From NCBI RefSeq assembly GCF_900109055.1, contig NZ_FOIV01000001.1, positions 248,001 through 312,000 on the forward strand: a stretch of DNA of 64,000 nt, given 5' to 3'. The DNA is from Prevotella sp. khp7 (lineage in GTDB: Bacteria; Bacteroidota; Bacteroidia; Bacteroidales; Bacteroidaceae). The notes below the pieces were generated by a model. It was not told the origin of the DNA. It searched no databases and was given only the letters and a program-made list of their open reading frames with translations. Below are positions 23,051 through 30,774 of the stretch, piece after piece. Position 1 is the first letter of the stretch; every line of letters starts with the position of its first letter. The position numbers and the translations under genes are program-made.

Positions 23051-23937
23051 CAGATTTTAAGCTCTTTCAAGATTTCAGACATACGATGCATATTGTTAAT
23101 ACGCATAGGTACAAGCGGCAAACGGAGCACGTTCTGGATAAATCCCATCTCAGACAGCATCGCTTTAACGCCCGCAGGGTTTCCATCAACGAAGAGCAAA
23201 GAAAAAAGATCTGTAAAACGATGATGTATAGTACGGGCAGGATCGTATTCACCACGCATCTGCAAACGAATCATTCTTGAGAACTCCTTAGGCAGAGCAT
23301 TGCCGATAACAGAAATAACACCTACTGCGCCACAACTTACCATTGGGAAAGTGAGAGCATCATCGCCACTGATAACATCAAAGTCGTTAGGCTTGTTCTT
23401 TATGATTTCATTCACTTGTTCGAGATTACCACTTGCTTCTTTAATTGCAACAATATTCTTGCAATCACGAGCTAATCGAACCGTTGTTGCAGCCTGCAGA
23501 TTCACGCCCGTGCGCCCGGGAACATTATATAATACTACAGGCAGAGAGGTGGCGGCTGCGATGGCTTTGAAGTGTTGGTAGAGACCTTCCTGAGAGGGCT
23601 TGTTATAGTAAGGACATACGCTGAGTACGCCGTCAATACCCTTGAAATCACCAGTCTTCAACTCCTCTACTACAGCTGCGGTATTATTACCACCACACCC
23701 CATCAGAATAGGCACTTTACCTTGTACCCTATCAACAATCATGTTCTTAATCTTGGATTTTTCCTCTGCAGTAAGTGTAGGTGTTTCACCCGTTGTAGCG
23801 AGAATACAGAGAAAATCTGCTCCATTGTTAAGCTGATACTCCACCAGGCGCATCAGCGATTCATAGTCTACCGAGCCATCTTCCTTGAAAGGGGTGATGA
23901 GCGCAATGCCCAAGCCCTTGAAAATATTGTGTACCAT
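23050..23937 (-). CDS. dapA: 4-hydroxy-tetrahydrodipicolinate synthase
   Basis: The 295-residue protein is full length for DapA. Motifs are GLGIALITPFKEDGSVDYESL at the N-terminus and LATTGETPTLTAEEK, where the usual GTTGE reads ATTGE. PVVLYNVPGRTGVNLQ carries the catalytic-triad Tyr, and NIVAIKEASGN carries the Schiff-base Lys (about residue 163). It condenses pyruvate with aspartate semialdehyde, the first committed step of lysine and meso-diaminopimelate synthesis, and is commonly feedback-inhibited by lysine. The start at 23937 is preferred because a more upstream ATG lies inside the promoter box. First gene of a two-gene operon with the AraC regulator. Confidence 0.95.
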   Translation of the reverse strand: MVHNIFKGLGIALITPFKEDGSVDYESLMRLVEYQLNNGADFLCILATTGETPTLTAEEKSKIKNMIVDRVQGKVPILMGCGGNNTAAVVEELKTGDFKGIDGVLSVCPYYNKPSQEGLYQHFKAIAAATSLPVVLYNVPGRTGVNLQAATTVRLARDCKNIVAIKEASGNLEQVNEIIKNKPNDFDVISGDDALTFPMVSCGAVGVISVIGNALPKEFSRMIRLQMRGEYDPARTIHHRFTDLFSLLFVDGNPAGVKAMLSEMGFIQNVLRLPLVPMRINNMHRMSEILKELKI

Positions 23938-23958
23938 ATAGTCTAATCTTTTCGGCTG

Positions 23959-23966
23959 CAAAGATA
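23959..23966 (-). promoter_or_regulatory. Minus-7 box (TATCTTTG) of the dapA-araC operon
   Basis: The minus strand reads TATCTTTG, 21 bases before the ATG at 23937; the alternative ATG at 23961 falls inside this box. Confidence 0.75.
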
Positions 23967-23975
23967 CACATTAAA

Positions 23976-24015
23976 AATGAAAATCGCAGCAAATTGCTGC
24001 GATTTTTTCATTTTT
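23976..24015 (-). terminator. Terminator of the NfeD-SPFH operon
   Basis: The stem AAATCGCAGC / GCTGCGATTT is flanked by A/T tracts on both sides, directly behind the SPFH gene stop. Confidence 0.85.
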
Positions 24016-24019
24016 TGTG

Positions 24020-24973
24020 TTATTCTGCTTTGAATAAGTCTTTTATACCTCCTATCGATCCAAGAAGGTTGGTTGCCTCATAGGGCAGATATACGGTTTT
24101 GGTCTTGTCACCTTCAGCCAGTTCCTGCATCATCTGAATATATTTCTGAGCCAGCAGATAGTTGGCGGGATTGGTACTCTTACCAACAGCCTGGGTAATC
24201 AGTTCAATGGCTTTTGCTTCAGCCTCCGCTTTACGGATACGAGCCTGAGCTTCACCTTCAGCCTCAAGAATCGCCTGTTCCTTAGCAGCCTGAGCCTTGT
24301 TAATAACCGCCGTCTTCTCACCTTCTGAGGCCAGAATCTCTGCAGCCTTCTGTCCTTCGGAAGTAAGAATCTGCGCACGTTTGTTACGTTCTGCCTGCAT
24401 CTGCTTCTCCATGGCTGTAAGCACAGAATCAGGAGGCGTGATATCCTGCAATTCTACACGGTTCACCTTAACACCCCACTTATCCGTAGCATCGTCGAGC
24501 ACGGCAGAGAGTTTCTTATTAATAGTATCGCGCGATGTCAATGTCTCGTCAAGTTCCAGTTCACCGATAATATTACGTAGAGTGGTCTGCGTAAGTTTCT
24601 CAATGGCATTGGGCAGATTGTTAATCTCGTATGTAGCCTTGAAAGGGTCTACAATCTGGAAATACAGCAATGCATTAATTTCCGTCTGCACATTATCCTT
24701 TGTGATCACATTCTGTTTGGGGAAGTCGTACACTTGCTCACGCAAATCAATAGTTGTAGAGTACATATATCGTCCGTGACTCAGAACAACGATAGATTTA
24801 GCGCGGTCGATAAACGGAATAATGATATTGATACCAGGCTGAAGCGTAGCATAGTAACGTCCCAAACGTTCAATAATCTTTGTCTCTGACTGCGGAATAA
24901 TCACGAGTGCCATTTTGGCAAAGATAACCACCAGAATGATGACGGCTATCAGAATAGATGTCATAATATCCAT
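24020..24973 (-). CDS. SPFH/band-7 membrane protein (stomatin/QmcA-like)
   Basis: The 317-residue protein has an N-terminal membrane anchor (ILIAVIILVVIFAKMALVII, residues 7-26), the SPFH domain (SETKIIERLGRYYATLQPGINIIIPFIDRAKSI; LREQVYDFPKQNVITKDNVQTEINALLYFQIVDP) and a coiled coil rich in Ala, Glu and Lys (about 195-270). Such proteins form ring-shaped membrane oligomers with membrane-domain scaffold or protease-modulating roles. It follows the NfeD gene by 22 bases in the same operon, the classical stomatin-NfeD pairing. There is no neighbouring protease gene. Confidence 0.93.
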   Translation of the reverse strand: MDIMTSILIAVIILVVIFAKMALVIIPQSETKIIERLGRYYATLQPGINIIIPFIDRAKSIVVLSHGRYMYSTTIDLREQVYDFPKQNVITKDNVQTEINALLYFQIVDPFKATYEINNLPNAIEKLTQTTLRNIIGELELDETLTSRDTINKKLSAVLDDATDKWGVKVNRVELQDITPPDSVLTAMEKQMQAERNKRAQILTSEGQKAAEILASEGEKTAVINKAQAAKEQAILEAEGEAQARIRKAEAEAKAIELITQAVGKSTNPANYLLAQKYIQMMQELAEGDKTKTVYLPYEATNLLGSIGGIKDLFKAE

Positions 24974-24995
24974 AATTCGTATTAATGTTTTGGGT

Positions 24996-25445
24996 TTATA
25001 ATATTTCTACAGTAATGATAGTTGATGCGCGATCGATAACGGTGACGTTGGAGCCTTCGGGAATATCGACCTCACCAAGGGTTACAGCTTTCCATATATC
25101 ACCATCAATTTGCACTCGGCCATAACCTCCCGCTTTGACGGTTTCTACAACTTTACCTTGACGCCCCAACAAAGCATCGGCATTACTGACACGACTATCC
25201 TCACCTTTATGCAGATAGCGTTGAGCAAAGGGACGAACCCAGAAAAGACTGATGAGAGTGAAGACGGCAAAGGCGGATAACTGGAGCCAGATTCCACCAT
25301 CAAAGGCAGATACTATAGCTGCGAAGACTGCACCAATAGCAAAGCAAATAATGAAGAAATCGCCAGCCATTAATTCAAGAATAAGGCAAACGACGGCTAT
25401 CACCACCCATAATTGCCACACATGTTGCGAAATGTAATCTATCAT
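24996..25445 (-). CDS. NfeD-family membrane protein
   Basis: The 149-residue protein has an N-terminal block of transmembrane helices (about residues 10-70, including LWVVIAVVCLILELMAGDFFIICFAIGAVFAAIVSAF) and a C-terminal OB-fold domain (LLGRQGKVVETVKAGGYGRVQIDGDIWKAV). This is the short NfeD form without the serine-protease-like domain. It partners the downstream SPFH gene in one operon with its own promoter. Role in membrane organisation is known only in general terms. Confidence 0.92.
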   Translation of the reverse strand: MIDYISQHVWQLWVVIAVVCLILELMAGDFFIICFAIGAVFAAIVSAFDGGIWLQLSAFAVFTLISLFWVRPFAQRYLHKGEDSRVSNADALLGRQGKVVETVKAGGYGRVQIDGDIWKAVTLGEVDIPEGSNVTVIDRASTIITVEIL

Positions 25446-25488
25446 AAAATTCTATTCGTATATTGGTTGATATTATTTCTTTTGGGGT

Positions 25489-25496
25489 CAAAGGTA
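25489..25496 (-). promoter_or_regulatory. Minus-7 box (TACCTTTG) of the NfeD-SPFH operon
   Basis: The minus strand reads TACCTTTG, 43 bases before the NfeD ATG. Confidence 0.7.
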
Positions 25497-25551
25497 CGAA
25501 AAAACTATGATACGTCCAAATAAAATATGACTTTTTACGTTATTAAAGAGT

Positions 25552-27912
25552 ATGGTAAGAAGAAATGTCAGACTCGCAATTATACTCATATGCCTGATGA
25601 TGAGCATCATGGCCCATGCCGATGGTTTCACACTCAAAGGCAAGGTTGTTGATGAAGAGGAACACGCCTTGGAATTGGTAACTGTATCATGCTTAGCACA
25701 AGGTAAAATGACAATGACCAACTTAAAAGGCGAATTTTCTCTCGATTTACATTCGGCCGATTCTGTTGAAGTCAGATTCACGATGGTTGGCTATAGCGCT
25801 AGAAAACGTATATTCCGCCACCCCAAAGGCAAGATTAATGTACAGATTGTGATGCGACCGATGGAGGCTCTGCAGGAAATCGTTATCACTGAAAAGCGAA
25901 GACAGACATCACAGACACAACAGCTTAACATAAAAGACGTTCGACAAGGGCCTGCAACAACCGGCAATGCTGTAGAAGAAATGATACAGCAGCAAGCAGG
26001 CGTATCAACCCATAACGAGCTGTCATCGCAATATAATGTAAGAGGTGGCTCGTTTGATGAAAACTCTGTCTATATCAATGGCGTAGAGGTATATCGCCCA
26101 TTACTCATCAGCAGCGGTCAACAAGAAGGACTCTCTGTCATTAATCCTGATATGGTAGAAAAGATTGGTTTCTCTACTGGCGGATTTGAGGCAAAATATG
26201 GCGACAAGATGTCATCGACTCTGGATATTACTTATTGTCAGCCTAAAGGCTTTAAGGCTTCTGCAACAGCATCGCTTCTTGACGCAAGTGGCTACCTGGG
26301 GTATGGGAACGGAAAATTCTCGATGAGTCATGGTATCAGATACAAGACTAACCGTTATCTGTTAGGGTCTCTAGAAACTACTGGAGAATACAAGCCTAAT
26401 TTTCTTGATTATCAGACATATATAACATACAATCCGAATAAGAGATGGAATATCGACGTGATGGGATATGTCTCTGAGAATCATTATAACTTCATTCCAG
26501 AAGACAGAGAAACCAGTTTTGGCACCTTGGCCGATGTCAAGGCCTTTAAGGTATACTTCGACGGACAAGAAAAAGACTTGTTCCGCACTCTTTTCGGTAC
26601 AATTGGCATTACCCGGCATTTTGGGGATTACACCAAACTTAAAATCCTTATGTCAGCATTCCACACAAAAGAAAGTGAGCAATATGACATCATGGGACAG
26701 TATTGGCTCGACAATACGCTGACTCAAGAGAATCTGGGGGTTGGAACGTACATGGAACATGCACGCAACTATCTTACCGCAGATGTCATCAATATAAAAC
26801 TGACAGGAAATCATCGTGCTGGGCATCATGATATCGAAGCAGGTATCACCTATAAACAGGAGCACATCAAAGAGCAGTCAAAGGAGTACGAAATGCGCGA
26901 TTCCACCGGATATTCCATCCCCCACTCCTCAGAAAGGCTTGACATGATCTATACACTTTCAGCGAAGAATAATGTGAAGAACTATCGAACGGAAGCCTAC
27001 ATACAAGACACCTACCGATTCTCAAAGGGCGACACATATTATACATTTAACTATGGTATCAGATTAGCCAATTGGTCGTTCAATAAAGAAACCATCATAT
27101 CGCCAAGAGCCTCGTTAGCGATAATACCAGCCTTTAATCAAGATGTGACATTCCGTTTAGCTACTGGCATATACTATCAAGCGCCCTTCTACAAGGAGAT
27201 CCGAGATACACTGATGCAAAACGGTATAACCACAGCAATTTTAAACGAAAAAATCAAGAGTCAGAAATCCATTCAATTCATTGGAGGAGTGGACTATAGA
27301 TTTAAAATGCTCAATCGAAAGTTTAAGTTATCCGCTGAGGCATATTATAAAGCATTATCGAACCTGATACCATATAACATTCAGAATCTTAAGATTACAT
27401 ATTATGGCAATAATATCTGCAAGGGATATGCTGCAGGAATAGACTTAAAAATATATGGTGAATTCGTACCAGGCACAGACTCATGGTTAACTTTCTCACT
27501 GATGAGTACCCGACAGAAGTTTGGTAACAATTGGATTCCTATGCCAACAGATCAAAGATGGTCAGTAAACCTCCATTTCACCGACTATTTCCCCGGTACT
27601 GAGCGATGGAGAATGACACTTCGTATGGCATTTGCCGATGGTCTTCCTTTTGGAGCCCCACATAGAGGTTTGGAGCAACAGCAGTTCCGTGCACCAGCCT
27701 ACAAGCGAGCAGACATTGGAATGAGTTACAGAGCTGTTAAAGATGAATATGGTATCAGAAATTTATGGATAGGCATAGACTGCCTGAATCTATTCGGTAT
27801 ATCCAATGTTAACAGTTATTATTGGGTAACCGACGTTACAAATCGCCAGTGGGCGGTACCTAACTATCTGACAGGTAGACAAATTAACGGAAGACTTACA
27901 GTTGAATTCTAA
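25552..27912 (+). CDS. TonB-dependent outer-membrane receptor (non-SusC)
   Basis: The 786-residue protein has a signal peptide (about residues 1-23, ending MAHADG) and a carboxypeptidase-regulatory-like beta domain (about 25-105: FTLKGKVVDEEEHALELVTVSCLA, FTMVGYSARKRIF). The plug follows (about 118-230: IVITEKRRQTSQTQQLN, YNVRGGSFDENSVYINGVEVYRPLL, VEKIGFSTGGFEAKYGDKMSSTLDI), then a 22-strand-type barrel ending in a terminal aromatic (VEF). It imports a ligand across the outer membrane with TonB-ExbBD energy. No SusD-like gene follows, so it is not a SusCD pair; substrate unknown. Promoter not clearly visible. Confidence 0.93.
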   Translation: MVRRNVRLAIILICLMMSIMAHADGFTLKGKVVDEEEHALELVTVSCLAQGKMTMTNLKGEFSLDLHSADSVEVRFTMVGYSARKRIFRHPKGKINVQIVMRPMEALQEIVITEKRRQTSQTQQLNIKDVRQGPATTGNAVEEMIQQQAGVSTHNELSSQYNVRGGSFDENSVYINGVEVYRPLLISSGQQEGLSVINPDMVEKIGFSTGGFEAKYGDKMSSTLDITYCQPKGFKASATASLLDASGYLGYGNGKFSMSHGIRYKTNRYLLGSLETTGEYKPNFLDYQTYITYNPNKRWNIDVMGYVSENHYNFIPEDRETSFGTLADVKAFKVYFDGQEKDLFRTLFGTIGITRHFGDYTKLKILMSAFHTKESEQYDIMGQYWLDNTLTQENLGVGTYMEHARNYLTADVINIKLTGNHRAGHHDIEAGITYKQEHIKEQSKEYEMRDSTGYSIPHSSERLDMIYTLSAKNNVKNYRTEAYIQDTYRFSKGDTYYTFNYGIRLANWSFNKETIISPRASLAIIPAFNQDVTFRLATGIYYQAPFYKEIRDTLMQNGITTAILNEKIKSQKSIQFIGGVDYRFKMLNRKFKLSAEAYYKALSNLIPYNIQNLKITYYGNNICKGYAAGIDLKIYGEFVPGTDSWLTFSLMSTRQKFGNNWIPMPTDQRWSVNLHFTDYFPGTERWRMTLRMAFADGLPFGAPHRGLEQQQFRAPAYKRADIGMSYRAVKDEYGIRNLWIGIDCLNLFGISNVNSYYWVTDVTNRQWAVPNYLTGRQINGRLTVEF

Positions 27913-27927
27913 TAAAGTATTAAAATG

Positions 27928-27966
27928 AGAGATTATCACCAGGATTTAGTAGCAATCTCTTTTTTT
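27928..27966 (+). terminator. Probable terminator of the TonB receptor gene
   Basis: AGAGATT and AATCTCT pair across a loop of about 19 bases and are followed by a run of Ts. Confidence 0.65.
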
Positions 27967-28011
27967 AATTAAAAAAAGCAAAATAAAGAAGGGAATGTCA
28001 TATATCTTTTG

Positions 28012-28019
28012 TACCTTTG
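28012..28019 (+). promoter_or_regulatory. Minus-7 box (TACCTTTG) of the methylmalonyl-CoA operon
   Basis: TACCTTTG lies 43 bases before the epimerase ATG at 28063. Confidence 0.75.
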
Positions 28020-28062
28020 CACGTAATTTGATAAAATTATCAATTCTCTAACATTAAAAGAT

Positions 28063-28473
28063 ATGAAGATTTCCCACATTGAGCACCTGGGCATTGCCGT
28101 CCAGAGCATCGAGGAGAGCCTGCCGTATTTCACTGACGTGCTGGGCTTAGAGTGTTATGCAACAGAGGTCGTTGAAGACCAGAAAGTAAAGACCGCTTTC
28201 CTTCGCTGCGGCGAAGTTAAGTTGGAACTGCTGGAGCCCACATCACCCGAGAGTACAATCCAGAAGTGGCTCGATAAGGGTAATAAGGGCGTACACCATG
28301 TAGCCTTCTGCGTAGAAGACGGTGTCGCCAAGGGTCTTGCAGAAGTATCCGAGAAAGGCGTACGTCTGATTGACGAGAAACCACGCAAAGGTGCCGAAGG
28401 ACTGAACATTGCTTTCCTGCACCCGAAGTCAACATGTGGAATTCTCACAGAACTATGTGAACACCCTGAATAA
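28063..28473 (+). CDS. mce: Methylmalonyl-CoA epimerase
   Basis: The 136-residue protein is a vicinal-oxygen-chelate (glyoxalase-like) fold: HIEHLGIAVQSIEESLPYFTDVLGLECYATEVVEDQKVKTAFLRCGEVKLELLEPTSPES, with metal ligands His8 and Glu residues, then GVHHVAFCVEDG and the C-terminal GILTELCE. It interconverts (2S)- and (2R)-methylmalonyl-CoA in the succinate-propionate pathway. It is the first gene of an operon with the carboxyltransferase (39-base gap), a 50-residue gene and the biotin carrier. The methylmalonyl-CoA mutase is not in the window. Confidence 0.95.
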   Translation: MKISHIEHLGIAVQSIEESLPYFTDVLGLECYATEVVEDQKVKTAFLRCGEVKLELLEPTSPESTIQKWLDKGNKGVHHVAFCVEDGVAKGLAEVSEKGVRLIDEKPRKGAEGLNIAFLHPKSTCGILTELCEHPE

Positions 28474-28512
28474 ACAGAAATAACGAACATTCTCAAACAC
28501 TTAAATAAAACA

Positions 28513-30078
28513 ATGAGCAAACAATTAGAAAAAATCAAGCAACTCATCGAGAAGCGCGAACAGGCACGTCTCGGTGGTGGTGAAAAAGCTATTCAGAAAC
28601 AGCACGACCGTGGTAAGTATACAGCCCGTGAGCGTATTGAAATGCTCCTCGACGAGGGTTCGTTCGAGGAGTATGACATGTTCAAAGAGCACCGCTGCCA
28701 TAACTTCGGTATGGAGAAAAAGCAGTTCCTCGGCGATGGTGTTGTAGCAGGTAGTGGTACTATCGATGGCCGTCTGGTATTCGTATTCGCACAAGACTTT
28801 ACTGTTCATGCAGGCTCTCTTTCAGAGACCATGAGTCAGAAGATCTGCAAAGTTATGGATATGGCCATGAAGATGGGAGCTCCCGTTATCGGCATTAACG
28901 ACTCTGGTGGTGCTCGTATTCAGGAGGGTATCAACTCACTGGCAGGTTTTGCCGAGATTTTCGAGCGCAACATTCTTGCCTCAGGTGTTATTCCGCAGAT
29001 TTCTGGAATTTTCGGTCCCTGCGCCGGTGGTTCTGTTTACAGCCCAGCACTCACCGACTTCACCTTGATGATGGAAGGTACTTCATATATGTTCCTTACT
29101 GGTCCGAAGGTTGTTAAGACTGTTACCGGTGAGGATATTGATCAGGAACATCTGGGTGGTGCCAGCGTTCACGCAACCAAGTCTGGTGTAACCCATTTCA
29201 CCGCAGCAACTGAGGAGGAAGGTTTGCAGATGATTAAAACCCTGTTGAGCTATATTCCTTCAAACAATATGGAGACAGCTCCTTTCAAGGCAACAGAAGA
29301 TCCCATCAACCGTATGGAGGATTCTCTGAATGAAATTATTCCAGAGAACCCCAACGAGGCATACGACATGTATAAGGTTATCGGTGCCGTAGTTGACGAT
29401 GGTGAATTCTTCGAGGTTCAGCCAAAGTTTGCAAAGAATATCATTGTCGGTTTTGCCCGCTTCAACGGCCAGAGTGTAGGTATCGTTGCCAACCAGCCAA
29501 ACTGCTATGCTGGTGTGCTCGACGTAAACGCTTCTCGTAAGGGTGCCCGTTTCGTTCGTTTCTGCGACGCCTTCAATATTCCTATCGTATCACTCGTTGA
29601 CGTTCCCGGTTTCTTGCCTGGTACAGGTCAGGAGTACAATGCAGTTATTCTGCACGGAGCCCAGTTGCTCTATGCTTACGGTGAGGCAACAGTGCCCAAG
29701 ATTACCGTTACTCTGCGTAAGTCATACGGCGGTTCACACATCGTAATGGGTTCTAAGCAACTCCACACCGACCTTAACTATGCATGGCCTTCAGCTGAGA
29801 TTGCAGTAATGGGTGCTTCTGGTGCCGCTGCTGTGCTCTATGCTAAGGAAGCTAAGGCAAAGAAGGAAGCTGGTGAGGATGTTAAGGCCTTCATCGCTGA
29901 GAAGGAGGACGAGTACAACGAGCTCTTCGCTAATCCTTATCAGGCAGCCAAGTATGGCTACATCGATGATGTGATTGAACCACGCAACACTCGTTTCCGC
30001 ATTTGCCGCGGTCTGGCTCAGCTTGCCACCAAGCGTGTTGCCCTGCCCGCCAAGAAGCATGGTAATATTCCAATGTAA
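28513..30078 (+). CDS. mmdA: Acyl-CoA carboxylase / methylmalonyl-CoA decarboxylase carboxyltransferase subunit
   Basis: The 521-residue protein has both halves of the carboxyltransferase crotonase-like fold: [73 protein letters not shown], then [35 protein letters not shown] and [14 protein letters not shown]. It moves the carboxyl group between methylmalonyl-CoA (or propionyl-CoA) and carrier-bound biotin. With the epimerase and biotin carrier it fits propionate metabolism. In sodium-pumping decarboxylases a membrane beta subunit completes the complex; none follows here, so a carboxylase mode remains possible. Confidence 0.93.
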   Translation: MSKQLEKIKQLIEKREQARLGGGEKAIQKQHDRGKYTARERIEMLLDEGSFEEYDMFKEHRCHNFGMEKKQFLGDGVVAGSGTIDGRLVFVFAQDFTVHAGSLSETMSQKICKVMDMAMKMGAPVIGINDSGGARIQEGINSLAGFAEIFERNILASGVIPQISGIFGPCAGGSVYSPALTDFTLMMEGTSYMFLTGPKVVKTVTGEDIDQEHLGGASVHATKSGVTHFTAATEEEGLQMIKTLLSYIPSNNMETAPFKATEDPINRMEDSLNEIIPENPNEAYDMYKVIGAVVDDGEFFEVQPKFAKNIIVGFARFNGQSVGIVANQPNCYAGVLDVNASRKGARFVRFCDAFNIPIVSLVDVPGFLPGTGQEYNAVILHGAQLLYAYGEATVPKITVTLRKSYGGSHIVMGSKQLHTDLNYAWPSAEIAVMGASGAAAVLYAKEAKAKKEAGEDVKAFIAEKEDEYNELFANPYQAAKYGYIDDVIEPRNTRFRICRGLAQLATKRVALPAKKHGNIPM

Positions 30079-30089
30079 TTGATTTGTAT

Positions 30090-30242
30090 ATGAAGAATAA
30101 CGAAGTATATGCAGCAATTGCCCTTGCGCTCCATGAGCACTTAGGCAACAACGTCCACGATGCAGAGCCAGGCATTATTACCATTAATGCCCATTCTACA
30201 CAGTGGAACGGTTATGCACAGACATTCACACAACGTCCCTAA
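30090..30242 (+). CDS. Small 50-residue protein between carboxyltransferase and biotin carrier genes
   Basis: A short frame starting ATGAAGAATAACGAAGTA encodes 50 residues (MKNNEVYAAIALALHEHLG, VHDAEPGIITI, QWNGYAQTFTQRP). It begins 11 bases after the carboxyltransferase stop and ends 15 bases before the biotin-carrier start, so it is embedded in the operon. There is no membrane segment, so it is not a typical OadG-like gamma subunit. The VHDxEPGxxTI core resembles, from memory, small unnamed proteins at this position in other Bacteroidales, suggesting a conserved accessory subunit. Function unknown. Confidence 0.75.
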   Translation: MKNNEVYAAIALALHEHLGNNVHDAEPGIITINAHSTQWNGYAQTFTQRP

Positions 30243-30257
30243 TAAAACCAATCGATA

Positions 30258-30686
30258 ATGAAAGAATATAAGTATACTATCAACGGTAATAAATATGAGG
30301 TAGTTGTCGGAGATATTACTGATAACATTGCCACCTTAACCGTCAACGGCGAGGAATATAAGGTAGAACTCGAGAAGCAGCCTGAACCTGAGAAGAAAAA
30401 GCCTGTTATCAAGGCCGCTACTCCTGCCGCCAACAACGACGCTCCCGTTGCAAACAAAGCAGCTGTCAACAAGGCCAATGCCGTTAAGGCTCCTCTGCCC
30501 GGTGTCATCACAGACATCTTAGTTGCTGAAGGCGATGAGGTAAAGGCTGGTGATACAGTCGTTGTACTTGAGGCCATGAAGATGGCAAACAACCTGACCG
30601 CTGAGAAAGACGGTAAGGTAACGGCTGTTTGTGTGAAGATTGGTGAGAGTGTGATGGAAGATGACGCTCTTATTGTTATTGAGTAA
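30258..30686 (+). CDS. mmdC: Biotin carboxyl carrier protein of the methylmalonyl-CoA complex
   Basis: The 142-residue protein starts with a small beta domain (KEYKYTINGNKYEVVVGDI), has an Ala/Pro/Lys-rich flexible linker (about residues 45-75) and ends in a biotinyl domain with VKAPLPGVITDILVAEGDEVKAGDTVVVLEAMKMANNL. The Lys in EAMKM (about residue 107) is the biotinylation site. It shuttles carboxybiotin between partner active sites. Fourth and last gene of the operon, closed by a strong hairpin. Confidence 0.95.
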   Translation: MKEYKYTINGNKYEVVVGDITDNIATLTVNGEEYKVELEKQPEPEKKKPVIKAATPAANNDAPVANKAAVNKANAVKAPLPGVITDILVAEGDEVKAGDTVVVLEAMKMANNLTAEKDGKVTAVCVKIGESVMEDDALIVIE

Positions 30687-30705
30687 AACTATCACACGAT
30701 GCGAT

Positions 30706-30743
30706 AAAGAGAGAATGGACCCAATACCCATTCTCTCTTTTTT
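30706..30743 (+). terminator. Terminator of the methylmalonyl-CoA operon
   Basis: A perfect 13-bp stem (AAAGAGAGAATGG / CCATTCTCTCTTT) is followed by TTTTTTC. It closes the operon before the GH106 gene. Confidence 0.9.
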
Positions 30744-30774
30744 CAAACTACTAAGACAAAAATACTATAAACAA

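Noticed and set aside
23961..23961. Upstream ATG of dapA giving eight extra residues
   Set aside because: It lies within the TATCTTTG promoter box, so it cannot be on the main transcript.
25552..27912. SusC/SusD polysaccharide utilisation locus
   Set aside because: The TonB receptor lacks SusC length (about 1000 residues) and no SusD lipoprotein follows; the neighbours are unrelated.
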